DNA of 7,138 nucleotides from JAABYT01 sp041581935 (lineage in GTDB: Bacteria > Pseudomonadota > Gammaproteobacteria > HK1): NCBI GenBank assembly GCA_041581935.1, contig JBFICP010000164.1, forward strand, positions 1-7,138, read 5' to 3'. Both the position numbers and the translations under genes were made by a program. Shown here in pieces: positions 1-5,938 of the stretch. The first letter of the stretch is position 1. Every line of letters starts with the position of its first letter. The notes beneath the pieces were generated by a model, which saw only the letters and a list, made by a program, of their open reading frames with translations, was not told the DNA's origin and made no database searches.

Positions 1-50
1 ACCGGGGATCGCCACGAAAGTGGCCGCATCCGGCAACGCGCTTGTCAGCT

Positions 51-67
51 CCCGCCAGGGTGGCAGG
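51..67 (-). terminator. Candidate terminator hairpin downstream of the dehydratase gene
   Basis: A 7-base-pair stem with one G-T wobble and a 3-base loop lies 14 bases past the stop codon of the minus-strand gene. The arms are 51-57 and 61-67 and the loop is 58-60. No T-tract follows on the minus strand, so it does not meet the classical intrinsic-terminator pattern. It could be a weak terminator, an mRNA 3' end stabiliser, or chance in GC-rich DNA. Confidence 0.3.
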
Positions 68-81
68 CGCGCATCCCGGGC

Positions 82-1017
82 TCACCGGCCCCAGGTGAGT
101 GCCAAAGGCTCTAGGCTGCGGGCGAGCTCGAGAAGACCGCTTCGGGTGACGTCCGGTAGGCGGGTGAGCGGATGACGTACCGCGTCGCTCGCGATGACGC
201 CACCTTCCTTCATGACCGCTTTGCATGCGCGTAGATTGCACTGGCGGTTTTCGAAGTTTATCAATGGCAGGATGCGGTTGTACTGCGCCATGGCCTCGTC
301 TCGCCGTCCGGCGAGGTAGTGATCGACCACGGGCTTGATCAGATCCGGAAGCAACGCGCTGCACATGGTGCCGGTAGCGCCCGCATCGAGATCCGCCATC
401 AACGTGATGGATTCCTCTCCGTCGAAGGGTCCATCGATGAACTTCCCCGCGCTCTCGACGAGCGCACGTATCTTGTCGGCAGTTCCCGGCATCTCGACCT
501 TGAGATAGCCGATCTGCGAAATCTCACGCGCGAGCTTGGTGAGAAACGACACCGACAGCTGCACGCCGGAAAGCGGCGCGTCCTGAACCATGATTGGAAT
601 GGCCACTGCTTCCGCGACAGACTGGAAATGTTCGTATATCCCTTGCTCGTCGGCCTTGAGCAGCGCTCCGTGGTATGGCGGCATGAGCATCAGTATTTCG
701 GCGCCGGCCGATTCGGCACGCCGCGCGCGCTCGACGGCGACACGCGTGCTGTAGTGACTGCAGGTGACGATGACGGGCGTGCGACCCGCGTTGTGATCCA
801 TGCATACGTCCAGCAAAGTGTCGCGCTCTCGATCGGACAAAGCGAATTGCTCGGAGTAGTTGGCGAGCAGGCAGATGCCGTCATTGCCCTGATCGATCAT
901 GCAGTCGATCACCCGGCGCTGGCTGTCGATGTCGATCTCACCAGCCTCCGTGAATGGAGTCGGAACGATGGGGAACACGCCGCTGAAAAGTTTTTTCGCC
1001 AAGGTTTCGGTCACCAA
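82..1017 (-). CDS. L-2-keto-3-deoxyarabonate dehydratase-like protein (DHDPS/NAL class I aldolase superfamily)
   Basis: This 311-residue protein has the usual length of a DapA/N-acetylneuraminate lyase TIM barrel. As I recall it, it resembles Azospirillum L-2-keto-3-deoxyarabonate dehydratase along its whole length: VPTPF at 19-23, LANYSEQFAL at 51-60, MPPYHGA at 112-118, VQDAPLSG at 144-151, GPFDGEES at 196-203 and PLINFENRQ at 251-259. That enzyme makes alpha-ketoglutarate semialdehyde in the non-phosphorylative L-arabinose pathway, in the cytoplasm. The Schiff-base lysine is K173 in GYLKVEMPG, with E175 and E202 matching acidic residues implicated in the dehydratase. The GTTGE and YNVP motifs of true DapA are replaced, so dihydrodipicolinate synthase is unlikely. 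The start is TTG, or the adjacent GTG at 1014; an in-frame stop lies upstream and there is no in-frame ATG and no strong Shine-Dalgarno. It is divergent from the MFS gene. The superfamily is certain; the exact substrate is inferred. Confidence 0.78.
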   Translation of the reverse strand: MVTETLAKKLFSGVFPIVPTPFTEAGEIDIDSQRRVIDCMIDQGNDGICLLANYSEQFALSDRERDTLLDVCMDHNAGRTPVIVTCSHYSTRVAVERARRAESAGAEILMLMPPYHGALLKADEQGIYEHFQSVAEAVAIPIMVQDAPLSGVQLSVSFLTKLAREISQIGYLKVEMPGTADKIRALVESAGKFIDGPFDGEESITLMADLDAGATGTMCSALLPDLIKPVVDHYLAGRRDEAMAQYNRILPLINFENRQCNLRACKAVMKEGGVIASDAVRHPLTRLPDVTRSGLLELARSLEPLALTWGR

Positions 1018-1114
1018 GTTGAATACATGGTCACTTTAGCGTTGAATCGAAAATCATGAAAGCGGCTGTCGCGCTTCCCATCGTAATCGCGGCCTCAAGA
1101 ATGTCCCCTGTCCG
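1018..1114. promoter_or_regulatory. Divergent intergenic region between dehydratase and MFS permease
   Basis: This 97-base spacer must hold the 5' regions of both divergent genes. I find no convincing -35/-10 pair on either strand; on the minus strand TAAAGT (1033-1038) is only a weak -10-like match. A five-codon ATG-led reading frame on the minus strand (1029 down to 1012) overlaps the TTG/GTG start of the dehydratase. Shared control by one regulator is possible, but no clear operator palindrome is visible. Confidence 0.35.
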
Positions 1115-2335
1115 ATGGAACGAAATCTCCGCCTCTATCCATTCTACGAGTTCTTTCAGAATCTGTTGTTCTGGATGCCGGTGTTTTTTCTTTATTTTTC
1201 CTCGGTGCTGCCCATTCACGAGGTGCTGCTGCTCGAGGGCCTGTATTTTCTGAGCGTTGTCGTGCTCGAGGTCCCGTCGGGTTACTTCTCAGACCGCGTC
1301 GGTCGGCGCATCACTTTGCTGTTGAGCGCTGCCGGGTGGGCTGGCGGCAGCGTCATCTTCTTCACGACTTCGAGTTTCGAGCCGTTTCTGATTGCACAAT
1401 TTCTCTACGCGTTTGGAATGGCCATGAAATCCGGCACCGACACTTCATTATTGTTCGAATCATTGAAAGCGCTCGGCCGGAGCGAGGAAATCGCGACGCG
1501 CGAGGCGCAGGCGCAAACATACTCCTTTGTCGCGTTGGCCGTCTCGGCGCTGGCGGGCGGGACAATGGCGGGATTCGATCTCCGCTGGGCCTACGTGCTC
1601 TCGGCTTGTGCTGCAAGTGTTGCGCTCGTGATCGGGTTCAAGTTCGTCGAGCCCGCCACCGATGAGGTACGTGCACATCCGCCACTGACTCAGCTCGTGG
1701 TCGTGGCCGGGCGACTTCGCGATCCCGTGCTGCGCTGGCTGATGGTATTCGCCGTTGCCATGATCGTGCTGGCCCACGTGCCCTACGAGTTCTATCAGCC
1801 CTATCTGGGCTTTCTCTTTGGAGGCAGCAACGCCGGCTACGCGGCAACGCCCGCGGTGGCAGGCGTGCTCACGGCGATCATGATGGGGATCGCCGCCGCA
1901 GTCAGCCACTGGTCGATTGCCGTGGCGCGCCGCCTCGGTGCCGGCGCCACACTGCTCGTCGCCATCGGCATTCTTGTGGTCATCATCGGTGCCATGGGGT
2001 CGGTGGTCCACGCGTGGATCATGTTGCTGATCGTGCTGCGCGGCGTGCCCATGGCGCTCACCAAGCCCGTGCTCGTCAGCCTTACCCATCCGAGGTTGAC
2101 GGGCGACGTGCGCGCGACCTATCTGTCCCTGCAGAGCCTTGCCGGACGGCTCGCTTTCTCTGCGACGCTGGTGCTCGCCTCCCTTACCGTGACCGACATG
2201 GGAAACCTGTCGCGGGACGGGCTGTCGGATATTCTCATGGCCTATGTCGCGTGCACGCTGCTTGCCATACCGGCACTGGTCGTTGGTGCCATACGGCTAA
2301 CGCGGGCGACCCGGGTTGGCGCCGACGGTGGGTGA
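1115..2335 (+). CDS. MFS family transporter
   Basis: This 406-residue, strongly hydrophobic inner-membrane protein has about 12 predicted membrane spans, the normal size for a major facilitator permease. The loop after TM2 carries motif A as GYFSDRVGRR (56-65), preceded by LEVPS (51-55), a pattern common in DHA1-like drug/proton antiporters and related sugar or metabolite permeases. A charged central loop near residues 180-200 separates the two halves. The ATG at 1115 is the only usual start in the open frame after the stop at 1043, although the Shine-Dalgarno is weak. The divergent dehydratase gene raises the possibility of a sugar-acid cargo, but nothing in the sequence fixes the substrate, and drug efflux is equally possible. 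The family is secure; the function is unknown. Confidence 0.85.
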   Translation: MERNLRLYPFYEFFQNLLFWMPVFFLYFSSVLPIHEVLLLEGLYFLSVVVLEVPSGYFSDRVGRRITLLLSAAGWAGGSVIFFTTSSFEPFLIAQFLYAFGMAMKSGTDTSLLFESLKALGRSEEIATREAQAQTYSFVALAVSALAGGTMAGFDLRWAYVLSACAASVALVIGFKFVEPATDEVRAHPPLTQLVVVAGRLRDPVLRWLMVFAVAMIVLAHVPYEFYQPYLGFLFGGSNAGYAATPAVAGVLTAIMMGIAAAVSHWSIAVARRLGAGATLLVAIGILVVIIGAMGSVVHAWIMLLIVLRGVPMALTKPVLVSLTHPRLTGDVRATYLSLQSLAGRLAFSATLVLASLTVTDMGNLSRDGLSDILMAYVACTLLAIPALVVGAIRLTRATRVGADGG

Positions 2336-2354
2336 AGGATCAGACCTGCCCACT

Positions 2355-2370
2355 CGCCCATCGCCGGGCG
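2355..2370 (+). terminator. Weak hairpin downstream of the MFS gene
   Basis: A 5-base-pair GC stem (2355-2359 with 2366-2370) and a 6-base loop lie 19 bases past the MFS stop codon. The nearest T-rich stretch (2385-2390) begins about 15 bases after the stem, so this is at best a weak terminator. Confidence 0.2.
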
Positions 2371-2468
2371 CCGATCTGTCGATATTCTTTACACTCTAGA
2401 GGGGAGCGCGGCGCGGCGTGCCGGCGCGACGTGTTCAAGCCATTGATTGCGGGCGACCGGATTGGATA

Positions 2469-2484
2469 CGGAACGCCATTTGCA
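2469..2484 (+). promoter_or_regulatory. Putative sigma-54 (RpoN) -24/-12 promoter of the PEP-CTERM gene
   Basis: The 16 bases at 2469-2484 fit the sigma-54 consensus TGGCACGN4TTGCW at all positions except the first base and the C after GG. The invariant GG (2470-2471) and GC (2482-2483) are exactly ten bases apart. Transcription would begin near 2495, giving a leader of about 40 bases before the ATG at 2535. Established context: many PEP-CTERM genes depend on RpoN together with the PrsK/PrsR two-component system. That makes the location meaningful, although the assignment is from sequence only. No activator-binding repeat was identified upstream. Confidence 0.6.
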
Positions 2485-2522
2485 TCTTCCGTGCATTGGA
2501 CATCCCGGCCATGCTGAAAATC

Positions 2523-2528
2523 GAGGAG
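2523..2528 (+). promoter_or_regulatory. Ribosome binding site deciding the PEP-CTERM start
   Basis: GAGGAG lies six bases before the ATG at 2535, a good Shine-Dalgarno at good spacing. It favours this ATG over the in-frame ATG at 2511, which has no comparable site, and over the GTG at 2418, which lies upstream of the putative sigma-54 transcription start. Confidence 0.65.
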
Positions 2529-2534
2529 CACGCC

Positions 2535-3134
2535 ATGTCAATCGCATCCCGCACCACGATCCTGTCCGCTGCAGTTCTGATCGCCGTGGCGGCGTGGCCC
2601 GGCGCCGACACTAGGGCCGCGATCATGATGCCCGCCATCGACGACCGATCGTACATGCTGCTCATCGATGAGCTGGTCGACCGTATCCCGGTGCACAATC
2701 CCGAGTGGACGGATGTCAACGAATCGGATCCCGGCTTCGCGCTTCTCGACTTTTTCGCCTTCATCGACGATGCGGGGTTGAACGGTCTGGCGACCGAATT
2801 CCATAGCCGTGAGTGGTGGAAAGGATTGCCCATTGACGGCGAGGCTTATCTCGACGAGCTCGCCTACAGCCTGCTGGAAGCCGCACTCACCTCGGCGCTG
2901 CCGCCGGGCAAGGCCGTTCCCGACGATTGGCTCGAGCGCTACGGTATCGATGCGAGCCTCGGCTTCGCCGAGCTCGTCGCCCGGGCACGCGCCGTGCCCG
3001 AGCCCGGGGTGCTCGCGCTCTTCGCGCTCGGCTTGTCGGGGCTCTTCTTCGCCAAGCGTCGGCGCCGAGTGCCGGTACCGAGCTCGCCCGAGTCCGCGGA
3101 CAGCGTTGGAATCATGGCCGGAACGGCGATGTAA
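2535..3134 (+). CDS. PEP-CTERM sorting-domain protein with a baseplate-assembly-like motif
   Basis: This is a 199-residue exported protein. Residues 1-29 form a signal peptide (basic R6, hydrophobic core 8-21, likely cleavage after TRAA). Residues 154-178 are a PEP-CTERM sorting signal: VPEPG (154-158), a short membrane helix and an Arg-rich end (AKRRRR, 173-178). Exosortase normally cuts here and releases the protein to the envelope or matrix. Residues 40-80 contain RIPVHNPEWTD, NESDPG and LLDFFAF in the order seen at the N-terminus of putative phage-tail/contractile-injection baseplate assembly proteins. The rest (81-150) is acidic, helical and unrecognised. A 21-residue tail follows the Arg cluster, whereas such proteins usually end there. 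No exosortase gene is in view. The sorting signal is clear; the function is unknown, and the baseplate resemblance is from recalled family patterns. Confidence 0.85.
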   Translation: MSIASRTTILSAAVLIAVAAWPGADTRAAIMMPAIDDRSYMLLIDELVDRIPVHNPEWTDVNESDPGFALLDFFAFIDDAGLNGLATEFHSREWWKGLPIDGEAYLDELAYSLLEAALTSALPPGKAVPDDWLERYGIDASLGFAELVARARAVPEPGVLALFALGLSGLFFAKRRRRVPVPSSPESADSVGIMAGTAM

Positions 3135-3354
3135 ATGCGGTCAGTCGAGCCTTGGGGCGCTTGTACAACAAACCCCACCACCTCGGCGTCGACCTCGAAC
3201 TCGTGAATGGAGCTATCGCTCCGTGAGTTGCCCGTGCAACGTCTCCTCTCCTTTCCGGTGCCGCAATTTTCCAAAACTGTGCACTCTGACCCCCGGGGGA
3301 GGTCGTCGGCTAACTATACTGTCGTGAAATTTGACACTGACCATGCGCGGCACT
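3135..3354 (+). promoter_or_regulatory. Intergenic region with weak hairpin and possible -10 element upstream of the kinase
   Basis: No credible gene is seen in these 220 bases. A 5-base-pair hairpin (3209-3213 with 3218-3222, loop of 4) lacks a T-tract. A perfect 10-base GC palindrome lies at 3290-3299. TATACT at 3315-3320 is a reasonable -10 element with a start near 3327, but no -35 match sits 16-18 bases upstream. TTGACA at 3331-3336 is a perfect -35 hexamer, but its only -10 partner (3354-3359) is poor and would overlap the start codon of the kinase gene. Promoter assignment is therefore tentative. Confidence 0.25.
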
Positions 3355-4614
3355 ATGCGGATATTGATTATTGACAATTCCAAGCGCACCCTCGCCATCC
3401 TGCGCCGTTACTTGGAAGATGGGGTATCGCAGGCGGTCGTGACCGAGTTCGACCCGTCCGAGCGCGGCAAGCCGGACCAAGCGTTCGAATGGTCGGCCTA
3501 CGATGTGGCCCTCATCGATCAGGACCTCGGCGGGGCTGGCACCGGTATCGAATGGCTTCGCGAATTCGGCAGGAGGCCTGATTTTCCCGCCTCGATACTC
3601 ATCATGACAAGGCCCGACCCGTCGCTGGCCGCCGCCGCCGCGAAAGCCGGAGCACACCGTGCGGCCAGCAAACGCGAGCTGACCGCCGCAAGTCTGTCGG
3701 ATCTCGTGCAGGATGCAAGTGGCGCACGGCACCGCACAAAAAACCCTCAGGCCACGCCCGGTACGTTGAATGCCGATAAGCACGTGCTGGATGGCTGTAT
3801 CGACGGCCTCAGCCAGTTCGGGGAGGACAGCACCTACCGAATCTATCGCCTCATCGGCCAGGGCGCCATGTCGCGCGTTTATCTCGGCGAGCGAATCGAA
3901 GATGGCCTGACGGTGGTGGTCAAGCTGCTCGACGGAACCTTGACCCAGGATACCGACATCGTCCAGCGCTTCATGCGTGAGGCATCCATCGTATCGGGAA
4001 TCGACTCTCCGTACGTAGTGCAGATTTACGGACACGGCTTCAGCAATCAGCACGGATTCATCGCGATGGAATTTTTTTCGCGAGGCGATCTCAAACAGCG
4101 TCTGGATAACGGCATCTCGCCAATTGATGCGCTCATTTATATGGTCAACATCGCCCGTGGCCTGGATGCAATTCACGACGTTGGCATCATCCATCGCGAC
4201 CTCAAGCCGGCAAACATCATGTTCCGTGCCGACGAGAGCATGGCGGTCGGTGACTTCGGCATATCGAAGCGTCTCGGCGGCACGACCCAACTCACGATGA
4301 CCGGCGGTGTCGTCGGAACTCCGTTCTACATGAGTCCCGAGCAGGCGAACTCCCAGCCAGTCGACGCACGCTCGGATCTCTACAGTGCGGGAGTCATACT
4401 TTTCGAGATGCTGACCGGTAGAAAGCCGTTTACTGGAGATTCGCTCGAGGCGGTCTTTTACCAACACTCCAAAGCCGACGTGCCGTCGCTGCCGGGTGCG
4501 CTGGCTCACCTACAGCCGGTGATCGATCGCCTCATGGCCAAGAACCCGAAAGACCGGTATGGAAGCGCTATCGAGCTCGTCGTCGACTTGCAACCTTACG
4601 TCGATGCAGCTTGA
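3355..4614 (+). CDS. Receiver domain-Ser/Thr protein kinase fusion
   Basis: This 419-residue soluble protein has two domains. Residues 1-120 form a CheY-like receiver: D7, phospho-acceptor D55 in ALIDQDL, T85 and K106; the second acidic residue of the usual DD pair is N8. After a linker (about 121-158), residues 160-410 form a complete Hanks-type kinase. It shows the G-loop GQGAMSRVY (168-176), K190, helix-C E209, HRDLKPAN (280-287), DFG (300-302), a Thr-rich activation segment, GTPFYMSPEQ (321-330) and D341. All catalytic residues are present, so it should be active. There is no membrane span and no PASTA repeat. The ATG at 3355 places the first receiver strand at the N-terminus; ATG 3343 and TTG 3331 are alternatives, and none has a strong Shine-Dalgarno. 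The last 19 bases overlap the convergent EAL gene. Presumably a partner histidine kinase phosphorylates D55 and so controls Ser/Thr phosphorylation. Targets are unknown. Confidence 0.9.
   Translation: MRILIIDNSKRTLAILRRYLEDGVSQAVVTEFDPSERGKPDQAFEWSAYDVALIDQDLGGAGTGIEWLREFGRRPDFPASILIMTRPDPSLAAAAAKAGAHRAASKRELTAASLSDLVQDASGARHRTKNPQATPGTLNADKHVLDGCIDGLSQFGEDSTYRIYRLIGQGAMSRVYLGERIEDGLTVVVKLLDGTLTQDTDIVQRFMREASIVSGIDSPYVVQIYGHGFSNQHGFIAMEFFSRGDLKQRLDNGISPIDALIYMVNIARGLDAIHDVGIIHRDLKPANIMFRADESMAVGDFGISKRLGGTTQLTMTGGVVGTPFYMSPEQANSQPVDARSDLYSAGVILFEMLTGRKPFTGDSLEAVFYQHSKADVPSLPGALAHLQPVIDRLMAKNPKDRYGSAIELVVDLQPYVDAA
4596..4614. other. Convergent coding overlap between kinase and EAL genes
   Basis: The kinase TGA (4612-4614, +) lies beyond the EAL gene's TAA (4598-4596, -), so the two coding regions share 19 bases tail-to-tail. 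No terminator can sit between the stops. Each transcript must therefore run into the other gene and carry antisense sequence. Confidence 0.9.
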
Positions 4615-5936
4615 GGAAAGCCGACCCTGGCGCACCACGGTGACCCTTCGAGCCAGCCGACGATGGCCTCCGCCGGCATCGGACGACCCACGATGTACCC
4701 CTGAGCCTGTGCACAGCCCATGAGTGTCAAGGCGTCGAGCGTCTCCTCGTCCTCCGGCCCCTCCGCGACGGCGGTCAGCTCGAAGTTTTGCGCAAGATCG
4801 ATCACCGTCTGCACGAGACACCGATCCTCGTCGTTGCTCAGCATTTCGGTCACGAAAACTGCGTCGATCTTGATCTCGTCGACAGGCAACTTCTTGAGAT
4901 ATGCGAGCGACGAGTAGCCCGTGCCGAAATCATCCAGCGCCAGCATTACGCCAAGCTCACGCAAGCGTTGCATGCCACCGAGACTCGACTCCAGATGGGA
5001 CATCACCGCGCTCTCCGTGATCTCGAGCGTAAGGAGTTCGGCGGGAACGTCCCACAGCGTCAGCGCTTGCTGAACGAGATCCGCGAGCTCCGACTCAGCG
5101 AGCAGGGTCGCGGACAGGTTGACGGCTACTGCGGCTCCCGGCAGCGTTGACTGCCACGCTCGGCACTCGCGCAGCGCCGCGTCGAGGCACCACAGCGTCA
5201 ATGGCATGATGAGGCCGTTTCGCTCCGCGAGCTTTATGAAACGATCCGGCGACACGGCTCGACCATCGTCGGTCGGCCACCGGCTCAGGGCTTCCATGCC
5301 GGTTATGAATCCGGTATCGAGATCGACTTTCGGCTGAAAGTGAAGCGCGAGCTCGGACTGGCCGAGCGCCACCTCGAATGCGCGCTCGAATTCAATGTTC
5401 GGTCGGTCCTCCGAGCCTTGGCACTCATTGTAGGCAACGACCTGCCGCCCGCTGCGGGACGCCTGTCGCAACGCCGTGTCGGCATGCCGCAGCAGCTGTT
5501 CCGCCGTCGTCGCATCCTGGGGACACGCACTCACCCCGAACGAAAGCGAGGGCATCACGCGACGCGACTGATACTCGAACGGCTCGGTGCAGCGGCGTAG
5601 AAACTTTTGTGCCGCGAGCAACGGCACCCCGGTGCCTGCGAGCGCCGGCAGGATCACCGCGAACTCGGTGGAGGAAATTCGAGCCAGGATATCGTTCGGG
5701 CGCAGACACGCGCTCAAGCGGCTCGCAATCTCTGCGACCAAAGCGTCGCCGAGCTCATAGCCGAGTTCCAGGTTGATGTCCCTCAGCCGCTTGAGCTTCA
5801 CGTTGACGAGCCCGAGCACCTCCCCTGCCTGGGAGCTCGAAACACACGTATCTAGAATCCGACGAAAGTCGCTCCTATCGGCGAGCCGGACCAACGAGCC
5901 GGATTGAGGCGTAGAGCCCATTTCCAAGTTCTCCAT
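4596..5936 (-). CDS. Degenerate GGDEF-EAL protein, probable c-di-GMP phosphodiesterase
   Basis: This 446-residue cytoplasmic protein has no membrane span and no PAS domain. Residues 15-170 are a GGDEF fold whose signature reads SSTEF (88-92) and whose metal-binding aspartates are replaced (N45, K47), so it should not make c-di-GMP. The inhibitory-site RxxD (R79, D82), five residues before the signature, is kept. Residues 182-435 are an EAL domain with apparently complete catalytic residues: EALSRW (215-220), N273, E305 and E308, DDFGTGYSSL (335-344), K356, E392 and QGY (412-414). Hydrolysis of c-di-GMP to pGpG is therefore expected. ATG 5936 follows the HD-GYP stop by two bases, implying translational coupling. 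ATG 5921 is an alternative start with a better-spaced GGAG. A degenerate GGDEF often acts as a nucleotide-sensing regulatory domain, as known for CC3396 and FimX. Confidence 0.9.
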   Translation of the reverse strand: MENLEMGSTPQSGSLVRLADRSDFRRILDTCVSSSQAGEVLGLVNVKLKRLRDINLELGYELGDALVAEIASRLSACLRPNDILARISSTEFAVILPALAGTGVPLLAAQKFLRRCTEPFEYQSRRVMPSLSFGVSACPQDATTAEQLLRHADTALRQASRSGRQVVAYNECQGSEDRPNIEFERAFEVALGQSELALHFQPKVDLDTGFITGMEALSRWPTDDGRAVSPDRFIKLAERNGLIMPLTLWCLDAALRECRAWQSTLPGAAVAVNLSATLLAESELADLVQQALTLWDVPAELLTLEITESAVMSHLESSLGGMQRLRELGVMLALDDFGTGYSSLAYLKKLPVDEIKIDAVFVTEMLSNDEDRCLVQTVIDLAQNFELTAVAEGPEDEETLDALTLMGCAQAQGYIVGRPMPAEAIVGWLEGSPWCARVGFPQAAST

Positions 5937-5938
5937 CC

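Noticed and set aside
319..1059. 246-codon plus-strand frame opposite the dehydratase
   Set aside because: The minus strand encodes a full-length, well-conserved aldolase-superfamily protein here. The plus frame has Arg/His-rich shadow composition.
1460..2089. 209-codon minus-strand frame inside the MFS gene
   Set aside because: It is very rich in His, Gly, Arg and Asp, as expected from the reverse complement of membrane-protein codons, and lies opposite a clear permease.
2418..2534. N-terminal extension of the PEP-CTERM protein from GTG 2418 (or ATG 2511)
   Set aside because: It would place 39 (or 8) residues before the signal peptide. GTG 2418 also lies upstream of the predicted sigma-54 transcription start, and only ATG 2535 has a proper Shine-Dalgarno.
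2535..3134. The NESDPG region read as a dockerin or EF-hand calcium loop
   Set aside because: The Asp spacing does not fit the 12-residue loop (D72 is one position off), and the surrounding RIP...PEWT and FAF residues fit the baseplate-type pattern better.
3331..3359. TTGACA with TATGCG as a sigma-70 promoter
   Set aside because: The -35 is perfect and the spacing is 17, but the -10 is poor and initiation would fall inside the kinase coding region.
3310..4509. Long minus-strand open frame of 399 codons opposite the kinase
   Set aside because: It is antisense to a kinase with every catalytic motif in place. Its translation has no recognisable domain and looks like a GC-driven shadow.
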